Source of the DNA: Bacteroidales bacterium
GTDB lineage: Bacteria > Bacteroidota > Bacteroidia > Bacteroidales > Muribaculaceae
NCBI GenBank assembly: GCA_014800735.1
Contig: JAAVFP010000018.1
Location: forward strand, 1 to 64,000
DNA length: 64,000 nucleotides
Reading direction: 5' to 3'
Positions 19,400-29,546 of the stretch are shown piece by piece. Position numbers and translations under genes: made by a program. Each line of letters starts with the position of its first letter. Position 1 is the stretch's first letter. The notes beneath the pieces were generated by a model. It was not told the origin of the DNA. It was given only the letters and a program-made list of their open reading frames with translations, and made no database searches.

Positions 19400-20158
19400 A
19401 TGCTGAAATTTATAGGTATTATCCCCGCCCGCTACGCCTCGACGCGTTTTCCGGGCAAACCTCTGGCCATGCTTGGCGACCGCTCCATGATTGAGCGTGT
19501 GTATCGCCGCGTGGCCGCAGTACTTCCAGAAGTTGCCGTCGCTACGGACGACGAACGCATAGTGCGCGCCGTCGAGGCTTTCGGCGGAAAAGTTGTAATG
19601 ACGTCCGACGCTCACCGCAGCGGCACCGACCGTTGCCGTGAGGCATACCATCTGCTTGGCAGCGATGCCGATGTGGTAATCAACATCCAGGGTGATGAAC
19701 CCTTTATCGCACCCTCGCAAATCCAGGCGCTGATGGACTGCTTCGAGGATAAGGAGGTGCAGATAGCCTCGCTTGCACGGCCCTTCGATTCTGCCCGCGG
19801 CTATGATGCCCTTGCGGATCCCAACACGCCCAAGGTGGTGATGGACAACAGACTCAATGCGCTCTATTTTTCGCGCTCGGTCATCCCCTATGTGCGCGGC
19901 AAGGAGAAGGCCGAATGGCCCGCTTCCGTGCAGTTCTACACCCACGTGGGGCTCTACGGCTATCGTGCAGATGTGCTCGACCGTCTGAGCCAACTGCCGC
20001 AGACACCGCTTGAACTTGCCGAGAGCCTCGAACAGCTTCGCTGGCTCCAATCGGGCTACGGCATCCGCATGGCTCTGACCACAGAACCTACCATAGGCAT
20101 CGACACTCCGGCCGATCTTGCCGCAGCACTCGAATATCTCAAGACAATAGAAGAATAA
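19400..20158 (+). CDS. kdsB: 3-deoxy-manno-octulosonate cytidylyltransferase
   Basis: IIPARYASTRFPGKPLAMLGDRSMIERVYRR; NIQGDEPFI. Confidence 0.96.
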   Translation: MLKFIGIIPARYASTRFPGKPLAMLGDRSMIERVYRRVAAVLPEVAVATDDERIVRAVEAFGGKVVMTSDAHRSGTDRCREAYHLLGSDADVVINIQGDEPFIAPSQIQALMDCFEDKEVQIASLARPFDSARGYDALADPNTPKVVMDNRLNALYFSRSVIPYVRGKEKAEWPASVQFYTHVGLYGYRADVLDRLSQLPQTPLELAESLEQLRWLQSGYGIRMALTTEPTIGIDTPADLAAALEYLKTIEE

Positions 20159-21435
20159 TGGCAGCAGACCGCACCGTAGCCCCCGAAATCCGGCCTTTCG
20201 CGCCGATGTCCATCCCGGATGAAAGAGTAGAAGTGTTGCCCAACGGACTGACGCTGCACACCTACAGCGGCGGCGACCAGCCGGTGTGCCGCCTGGTGAT
20301 GCTCGTGCCCTACTCCGCCGCCTCACTCCCTTCGCAGGCTCTGCCCACCCTCCTGCCAATGATGATTCTTGCGGGCAACCGCAACATGACGGCAGAGGAA
20401 ATTGACGACCGGCTGGACTTCTGCGGCGTGCGTCCGTCCGGTAAATCTTCGCCACGCTATCTCCAGTTCACGGCTAATATGCTCACCGGGCATGCCGCCG
20501 AGATTTTCATGCTGCTTGCCGAAACCTATTCGCAGCCGGCCTTCGACGCCAGCCGCCTGGAGGCATGCAAAACCCGTGTGGCTGCCGGCATCCTCACATC
20601 GCGCTCTCAGCCCATCACTCTGGCTACTGAGAAACTCAACCAGCTCTACTACGGCCCGGACAACTGGAAGGCCGCCGTGCTTATGCCCGAGCAAGTCGCT
20701 GCAGTGACTGCTGCCGACCTCCGCAAATTCCACAGCGAGGTGTTCAAGTCCAGCGGCATACACCTGTATCTCTCAGGCCTGATTGATGAAGAAACAATAG
20801 GCTACACCCGCGAAGCCTTCGGCGCTATCACTGCCGACGGGCCGGCTCAGGAACCCTCGCTTGCGCCCGCACACCCCGTGGCGACACCCTGCGCGGCACA
20901 AGTAGCGAAGCCCGATAGTTTCCAAAGCGCTGTCACCATTGGTATCCCCTCCATTGGCCGCAACCACCCCGATTACATATCCCTGCGCTACACCGTGATG
21001 GCTCTTGGCGGTTACTTCGGCAGCCGTCTGATGAGTAATATCCGCGAGGACAAAGGCCTGACGTACCATATTTCAGCCGTACTGATGGGCGAACACAACG
21101 AAAGCATGGCTCTCGTTTCGGCTCTTTGCGATAAATCGTCCACAGAGCAGGTGGTGGCTGAAATTTCGGAAGAACTGCGGCGCCTGGCGGCCAATCCTCC
21201 CGAGGGCGAGGAACTGAGCCGCCTGAAGCTGCACGCCATGACCGACCTTGCTGAAATGCTCGACAATCCCGCCAATGTGATGAGCTACTACATCACTCAA
21301 CTGCTGGTAGGCACTCCGGTCGATTATTTCGCAGCCCAGCAACAAGCGCTCAGGGCCTTAACCCCCGAAATAATATCCGATATGGCCGCGCGTTATCTTA
21401 CACCCGAAAAGATGATAACGGTCACCACCGTATGA
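20158..21435 (+). CDS. M16-family peptidase-like protein
   Basis: M16-like fold motifs (YFGSRLMSNIREDKGLTYHISA); the HxxEH zinc motif is not evident, so it may be an inactive subunit. Confidence 0.8.
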   Translation: MAADRTVAPEIRPFAPMSIPDERVEVLPNGLTLHTYSGGDQPVCRLVMLVPYSAASLPSQALPTLLPMMILAGNRNMTAEEIDDRLDFCGVRPSGKSSPRYLQFTANMLTGHAAEIFMLLAETYSQPAFDASRLEACKTRVAAGILTSRSQPITLATEKLNQLYYGPDNWKAAVLMPEQVAAVTAADLRKFHSEVFKSSGIHLYLSGLIDEETIGYTREAFGAITADGPAQEPSLAPAHPVATPCAAQVAKPDSFQSAVTIGIPSIGRNHPDYISLRYTVMALGGYFGSRLMSNIREDKGLTYHISAVLMGEHNESMALVSALCDKSSTEQVVAEISEELRRLAANPPEGEELSRLKLHAMTDLAEMLDNPANVMSYYITQLLVGTPVDYFAAQQQALRALTPEIISDMAARYLTPEKMITVTTV

Positions 21436-21548
21436 CACTTTTTTGAGCGTAGGTAACACTTATTCACAATTTCACTGCGGAAATATCGCAAATTTTTAGT
21501 TACTTTGCACTTTATAAACCGAACAACAAAACATTTCACCATAAAACA

Positions 21549-23195
21549 ATGAAAAAAAGCGCTTTACAGAAAGCACGTGCTGCTTATCAGCCCAAGCTCC
21601 CTATCGCCCTCACCGGTGCTGTGAAGGTGGTTGAAGGTCGTCCCACCGAATCGGTTGCCGACCAGGACGCTATCCGCAAACTCTTCCCCAACACCTATGG
21701 TCTGCCCGAAATCCGTTTTGAAAAGAACACCAACCCCACTCCCGGCAAGCCCGTCAACGTAGGCGTAATCCTTTCCGGCGGCCAGGCTCCCGGCGGCCAC
21801 AACGTTATCTCCGGTCTTTTCGACGGCATCAAGAAAATCCACCGCGACAGCCGCCTGTTCGGTTTCCTCATGGGCCCCGGCGGTCTTGTTGACCATAAAT
21901 ACATTGAGCTCACCGCTCCTATCATCGACGAGTACCGCAACACCGGCGGTTTCGACATTATTGGTTCCGGCCGTACCAAGCTCGAAAAAGTTGAGCAGTT
22001 CGACAAGGGTCTCGAAATCCTGAAGGAACTCGGCATCACCGCAGTTGTTATTATCGGTGGCGACGACTCCAACACCAACGCCGCTATCCTTGCCGAGTAC
22101 TACAAGGAAAAGAACACCGGCATTCAGGTTATCGGCTGCCCCAAGACCATCGACGGCGACCTGAAGAACAATGTTATCGAAACCTCCTTCGGTTTCGACA
22201 CCGCCACCAAGGTTTACTCCGAGGTTATCGGTAACATCCAGCGCGACTGCAACTCGGCCAAGAAGTACTGGCACTTCGTGAAGCTGATGGGCCGCTCCGC
22301 CAGCCACATCGCTCTTGAGTGCGCACTCCAGTGCCAGCCCAACATCTGCCTTATCTCCGAGGAAATCGAAGCTAAGGACATGAGCCTTGCCCAGATTGTG
22401 AAATACATCGCCGACATCGTTACCGCCCGCGCCAAGGAAGGCAACAACTTCGGCACCATCCTCATCCCCGAAGGTCTCATTGAATTCATTCCCGAATTCA
22501 AGCGCCTCATCCGCGAGCTCAACGAGCTCCTCGGTGCCAACGCCGAAAAGGTTGCCGGCATGAACCACAAGGAACTCACCGAGTTCATCCTTGCCAACCT
22601 CTCGCCCGAGAACGTGGCCGCGCTCGAAACCCTCCCCGCTTCCGTTGCCCGCCAGCTGATGCTTGACCGTGACCCCCACGGCAACGTGCAGGTATCGCTC
22701 ATTGAAACCGAAAAGCTCCTCAGCGAAATGGTTGGCGAATACCTCAAGAAGAGCGAGGAATTCAAGGCTGCCAAGGGCAAATTCTCCGCACTCCACCACT
22801 TCTTCGGCTACGAAGGCCGCTGCGCCGATCCCTCCAACTTCGACGCTGACTACTGCTACTCGCTGGGCTACAACGCCGCTGCCCTGATCAACGCAGGTGT
22901 AACCGGCTATATGTCGTCCATCCGCAACCTGGTGAAGCCCGCTATCCAGTGGATTCCCGGCGGTATACCCATCACCATGATGATGAACATCGAACGCCGC
23001 AACGCCGAGGACAAGCCCGTAATCCAGAAGGCACTCGTTCGTCTGGACGGTGCACCCTTCAAGAAGTTTGCTTCGCAGCGCGAGGAATGGGCTCAGAACA
23101 CCTGCTACATCTACCCCGGCCCCATCCAGTACTTTGGCCCGGCCGAGGTGTGCGACCAGCCCTCGATGACTCTCAAATACGAGTCGCAGCACTAA
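21549..23195 (+). CDS. pfp: Diphosphate--fructose-6-phosphate 1-phosphotransferase
   Basis: [48 protein letters not shown]. Confidence 0.96.
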   Translation: MKKSALQKARAAYQPKLPIALTGAVKVVEGRPTESVADQDAIRKLFPNTYGLPEIRFEKNTNPTPGKPVNVGVILSGGQAPGGHNVISGLFDGIKKIHRDSRLFGFLMGPGGLVDHKYIELTAPIIDEYRNTGGFDIIGSGRTKLEKVEQFDKGLEILKELGITAVVIIGGDDSNTNAAILAEYYKEKNTGIQVIGCPKTIDGDLKNNVIETSFGFDTATKVYSEVIGNIQRDCNSAKKYWHFVKLMGRSASHIALECALQCQPNICLISEEIEAKDMSLAQIVKYIADIVTARAKEGNNFGTILIPEGLIEFIPEFKRLIRELNELLGANAEKVAGMNHKELTEFILANLSPENVAALETLPASVARQLMLDRDPHGNVQVSLIETEKLLSEMVGEYLKKSEEFKAAKGKFSALHHFFGYEGRCADPSNFDADYCYSLGYNAAALINAGVTGYMSSIRNLVKPAIQWIPGGIPITMMMNIERRNAEDKPVIQKALVRLDGAPFKKFASQREEWAQNTCYIYPGPIQYFGPAEVCDQPSMTLKYESQH

Positions 23196-23275
23196 TCGCT
23201 CCACGAAAAAACGTCAGGAGCTGTCGATTTAATCGTTCGGTCCCCTGATTTTATAATCCTTCTAACACAGCTTGC

Positions 23276-23313
23276 AAAACACCCGGACTTCCTTGCGGAA
23301 ATCCGGGTGTTTT
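23276..23313. terminator. Bidirectional terminator between convergent genes
   Basis: AAAACACCCGGA (23276-23287) / TCCGGGTGTTTT (23302-23313), perfect 12-bp stem. Confidence 0.85.
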
Positions 23314-23330
23314 CTTCGTGGTTGTAGATT

Positions 23331-26300
23331 TTATATTTCGGTCGGTTTCTGGGTGTCATCGGCCGCTGAGGTTCCGGTGGGATTGGTATCTTCGTCAGCG
23401 AATACCTTGGATAGATATTTCTCCTGGAACTTCTGTAGCATCTCCCACATGGAGGGAACAAAGAGTGTGCCGAGCACTGCGTTGATTGCCATGCCGAACA
23501 CTACTGCCGTGCCGAGCGAAACTCGGCTGGCCGCACCGGCACCGGTGGCGAAGAGCATAGGCATCACACCGAACACGAATGCGAGTGCCGTCATGGCGAT
23601 AGGACGCAAGCGCACATCGCCGGCCGATTCGGCTGCCTGGCGGATAGGCTGCCCTGCCTTGCGGTAGTCCATGGCATACTCCACAATCAGGATGGCGTTC
23701 TTGGCCGCCATGCCCAGCAGCAGGATGATGCCAATCTGGGTGTAGATACTGATGCTCTGGCCCATGAAAAGGCAACCTATCACGGCCCCGAGGATTGCCG
23801 TCGGGGTGGTGATTACGACGGCTACAGGGTCGGTCCACGATTCATACTGCGCGGCAAGCACAAGGATGGTGAGGATGATGGCAAAGATAAGTACGGCCGA
23901 CACTGTGGTGCCCGACTGGGTTTCCTGAAGGGCCTCGCCCGTCCAGGCGTAGGAGAAATTCTTACCGATATCTTCCTTCATTATCTTCTCCATAGCTGCG
24001 ATGGCCTGCGATGAGCTTGTGTGGGGTGCCACACTGGCTGTGACGGACGTCGTGGTGTACATATTGTAGCGGTTCACGGTTGACTGCCCAAGAGTGGGTA
24101 CAATCTCGGCAAAGGAGCCGAAGGGCACCATCTCGCCACTGGCATTGCGCACGCTCAGTGAAAGCACATCCTGGGGACTCTGGCGTGCAGCAGGGTCGCC
24201 ACTCAGTGTCACCTGATAGGTTCGCCCGAACTTCACGAAATCGTTCACATAGTCGCTGCCCATGAAGGATGACAGCGCACCGTAGACGCTTTCAAGCGTC
24301 AGGCCGTACATTTTCACCTTGTCGCGGTTGAGCTGCACGGTGTACTGCGGCACCTCGCCCTGATAGAGCGATGTCACCTTGGAAATTTCAGGATACTTTT
24401 TGGCGGCGTCCTGAATCTGGGCCACGGCGGATGCAATCTGCTCCGGACCCAGGTTGTTGATGTCCAGCAGCTGCATTTCAAGGCCGGAACTCATGCCAAG
24501 GCCAGGGATGGCCGGCGGATTGAGCGAGAACACTATGGCCTCCTGAACCGGCGCTGTGATTTCATCCACCTTGGCGATGACCGACGAAACATCGTTGTCC
24601 TTTCCCTTACGCTCCTTCCATGGTTTGAGCACCACGAACATCGAGCCCAGGTTGCTGCCGGCACCGCCGGCCATGAACGACATGCCACTGATGCTGATAA
24701 CGTCCTTCACCTGAGGCAGGCTACGGATGTCGGCTTCCACACGCCGCATCACACTGTCAGTGCGCGTGAGCGAAGCACCGGTGGGCAGCTGTACGGAGGT
24801 CATAAAGTAGCCCATATCTTCCTGCGGCACGTAGCTGGTAGGCATTTTGGAGAAGCCGAAGAAAGCGGCACCGATAATTGCGGCGAACAGGATAAATGCA
24901 ATAGCGGGCTTGCGTAGCAGTCGGCCGACGGTGGAATTGTAGGCCTTACGCACTACTTCGAAGCCGTTGTTGAACCAACGGAACAGAATGAAACGTACGG
25001 GTTTGGTGCGACGGCGCAGGAACAGCGCGCACATGGCTGGGGTGAACGTAAGCGCGTTGAAGCCCGAGAAGGCTGTCGATACGGCAATGGTGAGGGCGAA
25101 CTGTTTGTAGAGCTCACCGGTAATACCCGAAATGAAAGCCGTGGGGATGAACACGGACAGAAGCACAAGTACTTCGCCGATTACCGGGCCCTGCAGTTCG
25201 TCCATGGCCTGAAGGGCGGCATCCTTGGGCGAGAGCTTGCCCTCGCTCAATATTCGGGCACAATCCTCCACCACAACAATGGCATCGTCGACCACAATGG
25301 CGATTGCCAGCACAAGGCCGAACAGCGTGAGCGTGTTGATGGTGAAGCCGAGCAGCTTCATCACGGCAAAGGTGGCGATGAGCGATACCGGAATCGTAAT
25401 CATCGGGATAATCGTTGCACGCCAGTTCTGCAGGAACAGCATGATGACGAGCATAACGATGAGCGTTGTTTCAAGGAAGGTCACCAGGACATCATCGATC
25501 GATGCGGTCACAAATTCTGTGGTGTCAAGAATCACACGGTAGTGAATTCCGGCGGGGAAGTATTCGCTCAGCTCGCCCATGCGCTTTTCAACCGCCTTGG
25601 CCACGCTCAGTGCGTTGGCTCCGGGCAGCTGATAGATGCCGATAAGGCCGGCGTTCTTGCCGGAGACGTGCGAAATCTGACTATAGGACTGGCTACCGAG
25701 GTCAACAGTAGCAACGTCGCTCAGGCGCAGCAGCGAGCCATCGTCGCCGGTGCGGATAACGATATTGGCGAATTCCTCGGCATTATCCAGGCGTCCGGGT
25801 GATGTAAGGGTGAATTCGAAGGGGGTGTTGCCGCCAGTAGGAGGCGCACCGGCTGAACCGGCCGAAACTTCCATGTTCTGGTTCTGGATGGCTGTCATGA
25901 CATCGGTGGCAGTAATGCCTCGCACCTGCATTTTTTCGGGGTCGAGCCACACACGCATGCTGTACTCGCCTGAGCCAAAAGCACTCACGCCGCCCACACC
26001 GTCCACGCGCGAGAGCTCGTCCACGATGTTGAGCTGCGCGTAGTTGGTGAGGAACAGGCCGTCGTAGCGCTCTGCGTCGTCGCTCTCAAGGGCAATAAAC
26101 AGGATGATGTTGGACGAGCGCGAGGTGACCGACACACCCTGCTGTTTCACAGCCGTAGGCAGTTGAGCTTCGGCCTGGGCAACGCGGTTCTGCACTTTCA
26201 CCTGGGCCATGTCAAGGTCGGTGCCGTTCTCGAATGTAATCTGGAGCGAGTACGAACCGTCCGACGACGAGTTGGAACTCATGTAGAGCATGCCTTCCAC

Positions 26301-26516
26301 ACCGTTCACCTGCTCCTCGATGGGAACACCGATAGTTTCGGCCACAGTCTTGGCATCGGCGCCGGGATAGCTTGCCGACACCATTACGGTGGGAGGTGTA
26401 ATGTCGGGGTACTGCGCAACAGGCAGTGTGCGCACTGTCAGGATACCGGCCAGAATCATGATGATGGCCAGGACAGTGGCAAATATGGGTCGGTTGATAA
26501 AAAATTTGCTTAACAT
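23331..26516 (-). CDS. RND efflux pump inner-membrane permease (AcrB/MexB-like)
   Basis: 1061 aa; MLSKFFINRPIFATVLAIIMILAGILTVRTLPVAQYPDITPP and other HAE1 motifs. Confidence 0.96.
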   Translation of the reverse strand: MLSKFFINRPIFATVLAIIMILAGILTVRTLPVAQYPDITPPTVMVSASYPGADAKTVAETIGVPIEEQVNGVEGMLYMSSNSSSDGSYSLQITFENGTDLDMAQVKVQNRVAQAEAQLPTAVKQQGVSVTSRSSNIILFIALESDDAERYDGLFLTNYAQLNIVDELSRVDGVGGVSAFGSGEYSMRVWLDPEKMQVRGITATDVMTAIQNQNMEVSAGSAGAPPTGGNTPFEFTLTSPGRLDNAEEFANIVIRTGDDGSLLRLSDVATVDLGSQSYSQISHVSGKNAGLIGIYQLPGANALSVAKAVEKRMGELSEYFPAGIHYRVILDTTEFVTASIDDVLVTFLETTLIVMLVIMLFLQNWRATIIPMITIPVSLIATFAVMKLLGFTINTLTLFGLVLAIAIVVDDAIVVVEDCARILSEGKLSPKDAALQAMDELQGPVIGEVLVLLSVFIPTAFISGITGELYKQFALTIAVSTAFSGFNALTFTPAMCALFLRRRTKPVRFILFRWFNNGFEVVRKAYNSTVGRLLRKPAIAFILFAAIIGAAFFGFSKMPTSYVPQEDMGYFMTSVQLPTGASLTRTDSVMRRVEADIRSLPQVKDVISISGMSFMAGGAGSNLGSMFVVLKPWKERKGKDNDVSSVIAKVDEITAPVQEAIVFSLNPPAIPGLGMSSGLEMQLLDINNLGPEQIASAVAQIQDAAKKYPEISKVTSLYQGEVPQYTVQLNRDKVKMYGLTLESVYGALSSFMGSDYVNDFVKFGRTYQVTLSGDPAARQSPQDVLSLSVRNASGEMVPFGSFAEIVPTLGQSTVNRYNMYTTTSVTASVAPHTSSSQAIAAMEKIMKEDIGKNFSYAWTGEALQETQSGTTVSAVLIFAIILTILVLAAQYESWTDPVAVVITTPTAILGAVIGCLFMGQSISIYTQIGIILLLGMAAKNAILIVEYAMDYRKAGQPIRQAAESAGDVRLRPIAMTALAFVFGVMPMLFATGAGAASRVSLGTAVVFGMAINAVLGTLFVPSMWEMLQKFQEKYLSKVFADEDTNPTGTSAADDTQKPTEI

Positions 26517-26533
26517 AACGCTTCGGGATTACC

Positions 26534-27655
26534 TTATTTAACAACGTTGGGTTTCACGGTCATTCCGTCGCGCACTTTCAGTAGAGCCTTGGTCACATAA
26601 CGGTCACCGGCCTTGATACCTTTGGTTACGATGCGGAGCGTGTCCTGGTAGGTTTGACCGACCTCAATGGGTGTGTAGACAACCTTGTTGGAGTCGTTGA
26701 GCACGTACAGGTACTTGCCCAACTGGTCGGTGCCGATCGAAGCATCTTTCACCAGGATTGCATCAGGGTCAATGCCGTAGGGAATATCCATCACAACGTA
26801 CATGCCGCTGCGCAGTTCGCCGTAAGGATTCTGGATACTTGCCTGGAACAGCATGGTGCCCGTGGAAGTGCTCACGTGGGGGTCGGTGTAGCTCAGTTTG
26901 GCGGTGTACTCGTGCTGGAGGGTATCGGTGAAGCTCACAGGTATATTATCGAAGTCAATCCGGCTCTCCTCGATTGCCTTGCGGAGGTCGGCCAGATAAG
27001 TAGCGTCTTCGATATTGAAATTCGCTGTCACCTTGGCATCGTTGTAAAGGCTTGCAAGCACCACCGGCGAACCAGCTCCCGAAAGGTAGGAGCCGGTTGT
27101 ATAGGGTGAGTTGGACATATGTCCGTCCTGCGGGGCTGTCACGGTGCAGTAGGACAATTGGGTCTGGGCAGTCTGAAGCGCTGCGCGGGCAGTCTTGATG
27201 TTGGCTTCGCTCTGCTCCAGATTGCTGCGGGCCTGTATTACTTCCATCTCGCTCACAGCATCGGATTTGAACGCCTCGGTCATGGCCTCGTAGCGGCTGG
27301 CGGCGTACTTGTTTTCAGCCTCGGCAGTGGCCAGAGCCGCCTGAGCTTTGCTCACGGCATCGCGGTAGTTGCGGTCCTCGATTCGGAACAGGACGGTGCC
27401 TTTGCGCACGAAGTCGCCGGCCGTGTAGTCCTGGCTCACCAGGTAGCCGTCCACGCGGGCAACGAGCTGAATTTCGTGGTCGGCCGACAGATGGCCAGGA
27501 TAGGATTTGCGGAGCACCACCGAGTCCTGCACGGGAAATGCCACGTCCACTGTCATAACTTCGGCAGCCATGTCGGCATCCTTGCGGTTGCGGCTGCATG
27601 AGCTTGCGGCCACCACAGTTGCCGCAGCAAGAAGGAAGAAAACTGATTTATTCAT
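26534..27655 (-). CDS. RND efflux periplasmic adaptor (AcrA-like)
   Basis: Lipoprotein signal, biotinyl-lipoyl-like and hairpin regions; adjacent to the permease. Confidence 0.93.
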   Translation of the reverse strand: MNKSVFFLLAAATVVAASSCSRNRKDADMAAEVMTVDVAFPVQDSVVLRKSYPGHLSADHEIQLVARVDGYLVSQDYTAGDFVRKGTVLFRIEDRNYRDAVSKAQAALATAEAENKYAASRYEAMTEAFKSDAVSEMEVIQARSNLEQSEANIKTARAALQTAQTQLSYCTVTAPQDGHMSNSPYTTGSYLSGAGSPVVLASLYNDAKVTANFNIEDATYLADLRKAIEESRIDFDNIPVSFTDTLQHEYTAKLSYTDPHVSTSTGTMLFQASIQNPYGELRSGMYVVMDIPYGIDPDAILVKDASIGTDQLGKYLYVLNDSNKVVYTPIEVGQTYQDTLRIVTKGIKAGDRYVTKALLKVRDGMTVKPNVVK

Positions 27656-27670
27656 ATCGGTAGAAGTATT

Positions 27671-29086
27671 TTATTCCACCCAGCCGCCGCCGAGTGCTTT
27701 GTATAATTCAATAAGTGCGGTCAGAGCCTGGCCCTTGGCCGAAACAAGAGTATTCTGATAGTTGAGATAGTCAAGTTGGGCATCCACAACGGGAGTGAAG
27801 GATGAGAGGCCGTCCTTGTAGAGCTCCACTGATTTATCGAGCGACTCATGGCTGTTTTCCACTACTTCGTTGATCGAGGCGATATAGCGGAGTTCGGCCG
27901 AATAGCGAGCCATGGCGTTGCGCACTTCCTCGATAGCCGTCATCACGGTCAGATTGTAGGCATCCACCTCGGATTCCATGGCCTCGCGTGCGGACACAAT
28001 ATTATACTTGCGAGCGAAGCCGTCGAACAGCGTCCACGACAGCGTTGGCGCAATAGAGTAACCGATGCTTGCACGGCTGAACAGGTCTCCGAAGTTGTGG
28101 GCGTCAGTTCCCAGAGTAGCCTGGATGGAAAGCGATGGCAGGTAGTCCTTCTTGGCTATGCCGAGGTCGGCAGCTGCAATTTCAATGGAGCGTTGGGCTT
28201 CCACAATGTCGGGGCGGCGGCGCAGAAGGTCCAGCGGCACACCCATGTCCACCAGGCGGTATTGGCTCGGAATGTCCTTTGCTTGATAAACACTTGCGGG
28301 AAGCTCGGCACGAGGAGTGCCGGTAAGCACTGCCAGGGCATTGTATGACGCTTCAATCTGAGCTTCGAGCAGCGGAATCTGCGCAACTGTGGAATAGTAG
28401 ACCGTGCGGGCCTGGGTGACGTCGAGTTTCGATGATAGTCCGGTTTTGTAGCGCACTTCGGTCATGTGCACTGTCTGCTCCTGGCTTTCGGAGTGTGTTC
28501 GGGCTATTTCGAGCTGCGTTTTCTGCACGAGAAGTCCGATGTAGGTTTCGGCAATCTCGGCATCGAGCGCGAGAATCACCGACGCATATTCGGCAGCACT
28601 AAGCTTCACCTGCGATTTGGCCTTGCCAACCTGAGCGGTGATTTTGCCGAACACATCCACTTCCCAATTCATGGTGGCAGCACCGCTGAAGTAGCTCATG
28701 GTTGTAGCCGCGCCCTCGCTTCCGGCCATACGGCCCGATGTGCGGGTGCGGTTCCAGCCTGCCGATAGCCCTATCTGCGGATAGTAGGCACTACGTGCCG
28801 ACCCCACAGCTGCCCGGGCAGCGTTGATGCGGCGTGCGGCCATAGTGGCGTTGTAGTTGTTCTGCTCACCGATGGTAATAAGAGAATCAAGCAACTGGTC
28901 ATCGAAAGTTTCCCACCAACGGGCGTTGGAAGCATCCACCTCGCTTGCTGCGGGTGTGCCTTCGGGCACTACCCAGTGTTCCGATGGAGTGAAATTCATG
29001 TAGTCGCCTTTGTCGGCAGCGAATGCACCGGTACCACCCAGTAGACCTACGGCAGTCAGGAGATAGCTTAGTGATGAATATTTCAT
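27671..29086 (-). CDS. TolC-family outer membrane factor (NodT/OprM-like)
   Basis: Start chosen at MKYSSLSYLL; RRPDIVEAQRSIEIAAADLGIAKKDYLPSLSI; adjacent to the RND genes. Confidence 0.93.
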   Translation of the reverse strand: MKYSSLSYLLTAVGLLGGTGAFAADKGDYMNFTPSEHWVVPEGTPAASEVDASNARWWETFDDQLLDSLITIGEQNNYNATMAARRINAARAAVGSARSAYYPQIGLSAGWNRTRTSGRMAGSEGAATTMSYFSGAATMNWEVDVFGKITAQVGKAKSQVKLSAAEYASVILALDAEIAETYIGLLVQKTQLEIARTHSESQEQTVHMTEVRYKTGLSSKLDVTQARTVYYSTVAQIPLLEAQIEASYNALAVLTGTPRAELPASVYQAKDIPSQYRLVDMGVPLDLLRRRPDIVEAQRSIEIAAADLGIAKKDYLPSLSIQATLGTDAHNFGDLFSRASIGYSIAPTLSWTLFDGFARKYNIVSAREAMESEVDAYNLTVMTAIEEVRNAMARYSAELRYIASINEVVENSHESLDKSVELYKDGLSSFTPVVDAQLDYLNYQNTLVSAKGQALTALIELYKALGGGWVE

Positions 29087-29333
29087 AAGTAGGAATAGTT
29101 TTTTGTTAACTTTATAACAAGTGAATAGGGAGGGAATTTGAGTGTTTAACAAAATTTAACCACAAGCCAAACTACCATACTTTTTTCAGCCAACGTAAAA
29201 AGTATAGTAATGACTACTCAATATTCATGCATGACAAGCGACTGAAAAGTCCGGCAAATTATGTGATAAAAAAGGAATTTTAGATATTAAGGAATAGATA
29301 ATTGCCGATAATTCCTATGGGAAAATGATAGTG

Positions 29334-29511
29334 ACTCTTAATAAGAGATATTTAAACATCTAAAAGATCTTGCACTCAGAAATATAAACAAAGTGTGTGT
29401 TTTGAAATCCTATATATGAATACAGATTTACCGATTTTTTTGTTTAGATAAAACCTCATTCAAAATTAATTACTACCTTTGCAACACATTTGTATATCTC
29501 TTATTAAGAGT
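29334..29511. repeat. 18-bp perfect inverted repeats bounding a 142-bp spacer
   Basis: ACTCTTAATAAGAGATAT (29334-29351) and its exact reverse complement ATATCTCTTATTAAGAGT (29494-29511). Confidence 0.9.
29474..29481 (+). promoter_or_regulatory. -7-like promoter element inside the inverted-repeat segment
   Basis: TACCTTTG(CA) matches TAnnTTTG; no convincing -33 TTTG at the usual spacing. Confidence 0.5.
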
Positions 29512-29546
29512 GAATATCGCTCTAAAATTATCTAACACCAATTTTC

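Noticed and set aside
21564-23204. 546-aa minus-strand ORF spanning pfp
   Set aside because: Full-length antisense mirror of a confidently identified gene; arises from biased third positions.
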